DNA of 64,000 bases from Bordetella genomosp. 9 (GTDB taxonomy: Bacteria; Pseudomonadota; Gammaproteobacteria; Burkholderiales; Burkholderiaceae_B), in contig NZ_NEVJ01000001.1 of NCBI RefSeq assembly GCF_002261425.1, positions 744,001-808,000 of the forward strand, given 5' to 3'. Position numbers and translations under genes: made by a program. The notes beneath the pieces are model-generated. The model did not search any database and was not told the origin of the DNA. It saw only the letters and a program-made list of their open reading frames with translations. This document shows positions 60,169 to 64,000 of this stretch, piece after piece. How positions within the stretch are numbered: position 1 is the stretch's first letter; each line of letters starts with the position of its first letter.

Positions 60169-62357
60169 GCCTGGCTCGAGATCAGTACGGCGTCCAGGGC
60201 CAGCGCGCCCTGGCCCTGGGGCAGTACGACGAAGGGATTCAGCTCCACGGATTCCAGCGTGTCGCCCGCCGCCAGCGCGAACTGCGAGAGACGCACGATG
60301 GCCTGCGCCAGCGCCTCGACGTCGGCGTGCGGCGCGCCGCGAAAGCCGCGCAACAGGCGCGCCGTCTTCAACTCGTCGATCATGTCGCGGGCTTCTTCGA
60401 CGTTGACCGGGGCGAGGCGGAACGTCACGTCGCCCAGGAGTTCGACGTTCACGCCGCCGGAACCCAGCATGACGACGACCCCCAGCGCCGGGTCGCGCCG
60501 GGCGCCCAGGATGCATTCGACGCCGCCGCGCACCATGGGCGCCACCAGCACGCCGTCCACGCGCGCGTCCGGCGCGGCAGCGCGCGTTGCGGCCATGATG
60601 CGGTCATACGCCGCGCCGGCTTCCTTCTCCTGGCGGATGTTCAGCACGACGCCGCCGATATCGCTCTTGTGCGTAATGTCGGCGGAGAGCACTTTCATGA
60701 CGACGGGGTAGCCCAGGGCGTTGGCGCCCGCGATGGCGTCCTCGCGGCCGTGGGCGCGGTGGAAGGGCACGGCGGGCAGTCCGCGGGCGGTCAGCAATTC
60801 CAGCGCGTCGGCTTCGCTGTATGGGGAGTGGCGCAGGGCGGCCGGAGGCGCGTCGGCCCGGGCCGCGATCGCCGGCGAACCGGCCGGCTGCGGCATGGCG
60901 TCCGCCGCTGCGGCGTGCGCATCGCGCGGGGCCGCCCTCGCCGCCCCTGGAGCGCCGGCGCGGATGATGGCCTTCTCGCGGTCGCGCAGAAAAAAGCGCA
61001 TGGCCGCCATGACGCGTATCGCGCGCGCCGGATCGGTGAACGACAGGCAGCCGGCTTCTTCCAGCGCGCGCTGCTGCGCCGCATCCGCCAGCGTGCTGAA
61101 GACCACCAGCCGGCCCGGAAAATCGCGTCGCAGGTCGCGCGCGAGTTGCTGTTGCAAGATCCGCATGGCGGGCGTGGCGCCGAATGCCGCCAGGAATATC
61201 AGCAGGCTGCCATGGTCCGCTTCGCCGAGCATGGCGCGCGCGGTCGCTTCCAGCAGGTCCGGCTCCGCCGTCACCTGGCCCGTGATGTCGACGGGATTGT
61301 GCGTGGCCGCCAGCGGCACGCGCGCCCGGATCATGGCCTGCGCGGCGGCCGGCAGCGCCTGCACGTCCAGCCCCGCGTCGGCCGCTTCATCGGCCATCAT
61401 GACGCCGACGCCGCCCGAGACGGTCAGCAGTCCCACCCGCGTATTGGGCGGCAGGCCGGCCACCGCGAGGCCATGGGCCACGTCGAAGAACTCCTCGATG
61501 GTGCGCGCCCGGTAGGCGCCATGCTGGCGGAACAGCACGTCGAACACGGCATCGTCGCCGGCCAGCGCCGCGGTATGGGAAGCCGCCGTCATGGCGCCCA
61601 GTTCGGTGCGGCCGACCTTGACCACGACCACCGGCTTGCCCGCCGCGCGGGCCAGGTCCAGCGCCTCGCGCAGCTTGCGGCCGTCGCGGCAGCCTTCCAG
61701 ATAGGCCATGATCACGCGCGTGGCGGGATCGCGCGCCATCCAGGCGATGCAGTCGGCCACGCCGATATCCGATTCGTTGCCCGTGGTGATCCAGGCCGAC
61801 AATCCCAGCCCACGCTCGCGCGCCATCGCGTAGGCATAGGCGCCGAAGGCCCCGCTCTGGCTCACGATGCCGACGTGGCCGGGCGTGTTCGACCCCGTGC
61901 CCACCACCGGCGAGAACGTGGCGTACACAGCGCGGGCGACGTTCATGAAGCCCAGGCAGTTGGGACCCAGCACGCGGATGCCCGCCGCGTTGGCCCTGGC
62001 GGCGAACTCGGCCTGCGCCTGTTCGCCCTGCTTGCCCATTTCGGCGAAGCCGGCGGAGAACATGACGATGTTCTTCACCCCGGCCGCGATGGCCTCGTCC
62101 AGGGCGGCGCTCACGCTGGAAGCCGGGATGGCGAAGATGGCCAGGTCGATGGGCGCCTGCACGGCCCCGAGCGATGCATAAGCGCGCCGTCCTTCGATTT
62201 CATCGGCGCGGGCGTTGATGGGATAGATATGCCCTTCGTAGCCGTGTTCGACCAGGTAGCGGACAGGCACCGCCCCGATCTTGCTGCGGTTCGACGAAGC
62301 GCCGACGATGGCGATGGAGCGTGGCGACAGGAAAGAGTCTAGGTCTGGCAGGGTCAT
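60165..62357 (-). CDS. ADP-forming acyl-CoA synthetase (fused acetate--CoA ligase family)
   Basis: 730 aa. Domain order: N-terminal CoA-binding domain ('SIAIVGASSNRSKIGAVPVRYLVEHGYEG'), succinyl-CoA-ligase-like domains with the phosphohistidine motif region 'TAASHTAALAGDDAVFDVLF', a Pro/Ala-rich linker near 480-520, and a C-terminal ATP-grasp domain ('LELLTARGLPAVPFHRAHGREDAIAGANALGYPVVMKVLSADITHKSDIGG'). It activates a carboxylic acid to its CoA ester. First gene of the minus-strand operon with DUF1254, thiolase and SDR genes; a promoter-like pair lies at 62441-62469. Substrate unknown. Confidence 0.93.
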   Translation of the reverse strand: MTLPDLDSFLSPRSIAIVGASSNRSKIGAVPVRYLVEHGYEGHIYPINARADEIEGRRAYASLGAVQAPIDLAIFAIPASSVSAALDEAIAAGVKNIVMFSAGFAEMGKQGEQAQAEFAARANAAGIRVLGPNCLGFMNVARAVYATFSPVVGTGSNTPGHVGIVSQSGAFGAYAYAMARERGLGLSAWITTGNESDIGVADCIAWMARDPATRVIMAYLEGCRDGRKLREALDLARAAGKPVVVVKVGRTELGAMTAASHTAALAGDDAVFDVLFRQHGAYRARTIEEFFDVAHGLAVAGLPPNTRVGLLTVSGGVGVMMADEAADAGLDVQALPAAAQAMIRARVPLAATHNPVDITGQVTAEPDLLEATARAMLGEADHGSLLIFLAAFGATPAMRILQQQLARDLRRDFPGRLVVFSTLADAAQQRALEEAGCLSFTDPARAIRVMAAMRFFLRDREKAIIRAGAPGAARAAPRDAHAAAADAMPQPAGSPAIAARADAPPAALRHSPYSEADALELLTARGLPAVPFHRAHGREDAIAGANALGYPVVMKVLSADITHKSDIGGVVLNIRQEKEAGAAYDRIMAATRAAAPDARVDGVLVAPMVRGGVECILGARRDPALGVVVMLGSGGVNVELLGDVTFRLAPVNVEEARDMIDELKTARLLRGFRGAPHADVEALAQAIVRLSQFALAAGDTLESVELNPFVVLPQGQGALALDAVLISSQA

Positions 62358-62440
62358 GGGATCTATGCACGAATGCCGGGCAGGGTGGGCGCGCTATGGA
62401 TGTCATGGTTATGCGCGCCGGATGTCTCCGGAGATCGGCC

Positions 62441-62469
62441 AAGATACCGCCAGTGGTCTTATCAGACAA
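62441..62469 (-). promoter_or_regulatory. candidate promoter of the acyl-CoA operon
   Basis: On the minus strand TTGTCT (62469-62464), a 17-base spacer and TATCTT (62446-62441) resemble a sigma-70 promoter; the distance to the acyl-CoA synthetase start codon is about 84 bases. The spacing is optimal, the -35 box matches at 4 of 6 and the -10 box at 4 of 6 positions. Confidence 0.45.
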
Positions 62470-62488
62470 ACTGTGTTTTCTGAATTTT

Positions 62489-63412
62489 CTATAAGCTGAG
62501 ATTATTTATCGCCGGCCTTTGCCGGCCTTTGCCGTCCTGCAGCGTGTAGTCCAGGAAACGCTCGACCGCGGGCGATATGGACGTCCGTGGCCGCGCGAAG
62601 ATCGCGATGCGCCAGCTCACCACCGGTTGCAGCACTGGCAGGAACACCAGGCCGAATCCTTCGACCAGTGCCCGTGCCATGGCGGGACATATCACGTAGC
62701 CTGGCCGCACCCGCAGCAGCGACAGGGCCGTGTTGACCCGATGCACGGACACGATGTCGCGCGGATGGTTGCGGGGCGGGATATGGGCCAGGACGTTGAC
62801 GGCCAGGTTGGGCATGTAGTTGATCAGGGGGCGATCGCGCAGGTCTTTCCAGCTTATCGATTCGGCGTCGGCCAGCGGATCGTCCGGGCGCAATGCGGCC
62901 CACAAGGGGTCGGCCCGCACCACGTGCGCTTCGATGGCGTCGTCGGTCAGCACGCCGGCCGGCCCGAAACCGATGTCCGCGCTGCCGTTGTGCAGGTTGG
63001 CCAGGACCTGTTCGATGGGTACGTCGTCGAAGCGCACCTCGACGCCCGGGTAGGCCTTGCCGTAGCCGGATATCAGCTCCGGCAGCAAGGTGCAGGACAG
63101 CGGTTCGGGCGCGGCCACGCGCACCAGTCCGCGGCGCAGCTCCTTCAGGTTGCTGACGCCTTCCAGCGCCTCGTCCAGGTCCGCGAGCACGCGCCGCACC
63201 ATGGGTTCGAATGCGCTGCCCACCGCGGACGCGCTGACGCTGCGCGTATTGCGGTCCAGCAGGCGCACGCCCAGCCGGCTTTCCAGTTCCTTGACCAGCC
63301 CGCTCAGCGCCGCCTGCGAAAGATGCATGGTGTCGGCCGCCTCGGAAAAGCTGCCGCATTCCAGCACGGCGAGGAAAGCGCGCAGTTGCCTGAGCGTCAC
63401 TTCAGCTGCCAT
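62489..63412 (-). CDS. LysR-family regulator
   Basis: 307 aa. The HTH (residues 5-65: LRQLRAFLAVLECGSFSEAADTMHLSQAALSGLVKELES) is of the common CbbR/GltC-like type; an effector domain follows. It is divergent from the Bug gene at 63605 and tandem with the acyl-CoA operon on its left, so either may be its target. A palindrome and a 12-base tandem repeat lie in its upstream region. Confidence 0.92.
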   Translation of the reverse strand: MAAEVTLRQLRAFLAVLECGSFSEAADTMHLSQAALSGLVKELESRLGVRLLDRNTRSVSASAVGSAFEPMVRRVLADLDEALEGVSNLKELRRGLVRVAAPEPLSCTLLPELISGYGKAYPGVEVRFDDVPIEQVLANLHNGSADIGFGPAGVLTDDAIEAHVVRADPLWAALRPDDPLADAESISWKDLRDRPLINYMPNLAVNVLAHIPPRNHPRDIVSVHRVNTALSLLRVRPGYVICPAMARALVEGFGLVFLPVLQPVVSWRIAIFARPRTSISPAVERFLDYTLQDGKGRQRPAINNLSL

Positions 63413-63424
63413 GAGGTCTCCCTT

Positions 63425-63448
63425 TCTCGTTGTCGGTCTCGTTGTCGG
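63425..63448. repeat. perfect 12-base tandem duplication in the lysR leader
   Basis: TCTCGTTGTCGG occurs twice back to back (63425-63436, 63437-63448), starting 12 bases upstream of the LysR start codon. It probably arose by slippage and lengthens the 5' leader of lysR. No function is claimed. Confidence 0.6.
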
Positions 63449-63459
63449 TCGGATTTATA

Positions 63460-63475
63460 ACTTTAACCTTTAAGT
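63460..63475. promoter_or_regulatory. imperfect palindrome between lysR and the Bug gene
   Basis: ACTTTAACCTTTAAGT agrees with its own reverse complement at 12 of 16 positions, in the A+T-rich core of the 192-base divergent intergenic region. It is a candidate LysR recognition site for control of the Bug gene and of lysR itself. Confidence 0.4.
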
Positions 63476-63604
63476 CATCAAAAAAATGAAGTTTGTCCTG
63501 ATAGGTTGGCCGCCTCTATCATCGCGTCTCCAGGCTCGCGTCCCGTCGCCATGTCCCAAGGCGCGGGTCGGCAGTTCCTATTCCAATAATCAGGAGACAC
63601 CACC

Positions 63605-64000
63605 ATGAAGATCACCCGACGGGCCCTGCTGGGCGCGGCGGCGGCCGGCCTGTGCGGCGGCGTTGCCCCGCGCGTCTTCGCACAGGGCGATTGGCCTGCC
63701 CGTCCCGTCCGCATCATCTCGCCGTATGGCGTCGGCGGCCCCAACGACCTGTCGGCGCGCCTGTTCGCCGAATACCTGGGCCGGCGCCTGAACCAGTCCT
63801 TCATCGTGGAGAACAAGGCCGGGGCCGGTACCCGGCTGGGCAACGAATACGTCGCCCACGCGCCGGCCGACGGCTACACGCTGCTGTATGGGGCGGCGCC
63901 GTACTCCACGCTGGAAGCCTTGTACGGCAAGCTGGGCTACGACCCGCGCAAGGACCTGCAGGCCGTGGCGATGGCCGCCACCGTGCCGCTGTTCCTGATC
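63605..64000 (+). CDS. Bug-type periplasmic binding protein, N-terminal part
   Basis: 132 codons visible, running off the right edge. The signal peptide has a twin-arginine-like start (ITRRALLGAAAAG) and cleavage near 'VFAQG'. The mature part shows the Bug hallmarks WPARPVRIISPYGVGG and 'FIVENKAGAGTRLGNEYVAH'. Bug proteins bind carboxylates for tripartite tricarboxylate transporters. It is divergent from the LysR gene, and may supply the substrate of the acyl-CoA operon on the other side. Confidence 0.9.
   Translation, partial: MKITRRALLGAAAAGLCGGVAPRVFAQGDWPARPVRIISPYGVGGPNDLSARLFAEYLGRRLNQSFIVENKAGAGTRLGNEYVAHAPADGYTLLYGAAPYSTLEALYGKLGYDPRKDLQAVAMAATVPLFLI

Noticed and set aside
58861..62342. 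Long plus-strand open frames opposite the DUF1254 and acyl-CoA synthetase genes
   Set aside because: No homology features; shadows of strongly biased minus-strand codons.
62515..62540. GCCGGCCTTT repeats as a terminator or mobile-element scar
   Set aside because: They lie inside the C-terminal codons of the LysR gene and have no stem followed by a T run.
1..64000. CRISPR arrays, tRNA or rRNA genes, insertion sequences, prophage genes
   Set aside because: No regularly spaced repeats, no cloverleaf-like or ribosomal RNA sequence, no transposase, integrase or phage structural motifs were seen on either strand.

Overview
The window is a GC-rich, densely packed bacterial chromosome segment from a betaproteobacterium of the Alcaligenaceae type (Bordetella/Achromobacter-like). 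This is inferred from two Bug-type (tripartite tricarboxylate) periplasmic binding proteins, seven LysR-type regulators in 64 kb, a fused CydD-CydC-like transporter, and Burkholderiales-type iron-uptake and efflux operons. I see no tRNA, rRNA, CRISPR array, insertion sequence or prophage.

Layout. (1) 358-7582: one eight-gene minus-strand operon for ureido/amide nitrogen: an AtzF-like allophanate hydrolase, a NitT/TauT-type ABC importer, AtzG/AtzE/AtzH-like subunits and a terminal GntR regulator. A palindromic candidate operator lies upstream of its first gene. (2) 7755-13164: LysR/EamA exporter pair, then a LysR divergent from an argininosuccinate-lyase-like enzyme with a Bug protein. (3) 13189-15895: small hydrophilic proteins, a DUF2322 protein, and an azoreductase/LysR pair with overlapping palindromes between them. 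(4) 15892-18677: a DNA-repair-like operon (radical SAM protein, then a DUF4130-UdgX fusion) with a strong LexA-type SOS box at its promoter. (5) 18693-22672: a DUF2945 protein, an AbiE-type toxin-antitoxin module whose toxin is frameshifted at an A7 run, an orphan DevC-like permease and a small periplasmic protein. (6) 22701-26686: a MurA paralogue, an AhpD-like protein, a LysR and a SigJ-type sigma factor. (7) 26832-33707: an EmrA-EmrB-NodT tripartite efflux operon, a zinc alcohol dehydrogenase, a small protein and a LysR. (8) 33826-40862: the fused CydDC-like transporter, a NERD-helicase, a YghU-type glutathione oxidoreductase and a decayed FAD oxidoreductase. (9) 40998-47507: iron uptake: Fur-box-like site, FecI sigma, FecR, a second Fur-like site, TonB receptor, DUF3649-PepSY fusion, DUF3325 protein; then a YjfB-like protein. 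(10) 47627-52584: cupin protein, MmgE/PrpD protein with divergent LysR, MFS transporter, two tiny envelope proteins. (11) 52612-56679: a five-gene operon joining an ECF sigma factor, a likely membrane anti-sigma factor and a periplasmic sensor-like protein to a DUF1800/DUF1501 pair. (12) 56766-64000: a minus-strand acyl-CoA operon (ADP-forming acyl-CoA synthetase, DUF1254/DUF1214 protein, thiolase, SDR), a LysR, and the start of a second Bug gene.

The least described systems are the SOS-boxed radical SAM/UdgX operon, the sigma/anti-sigma/sensor unit driving DUF1800-DUF1501, and the atzF-ABC-atzGEH-gntR operon. Functions are read from sequence motifs and family knowledge. No database search was run, and regulatory sites are predictions from visual pattern matching.
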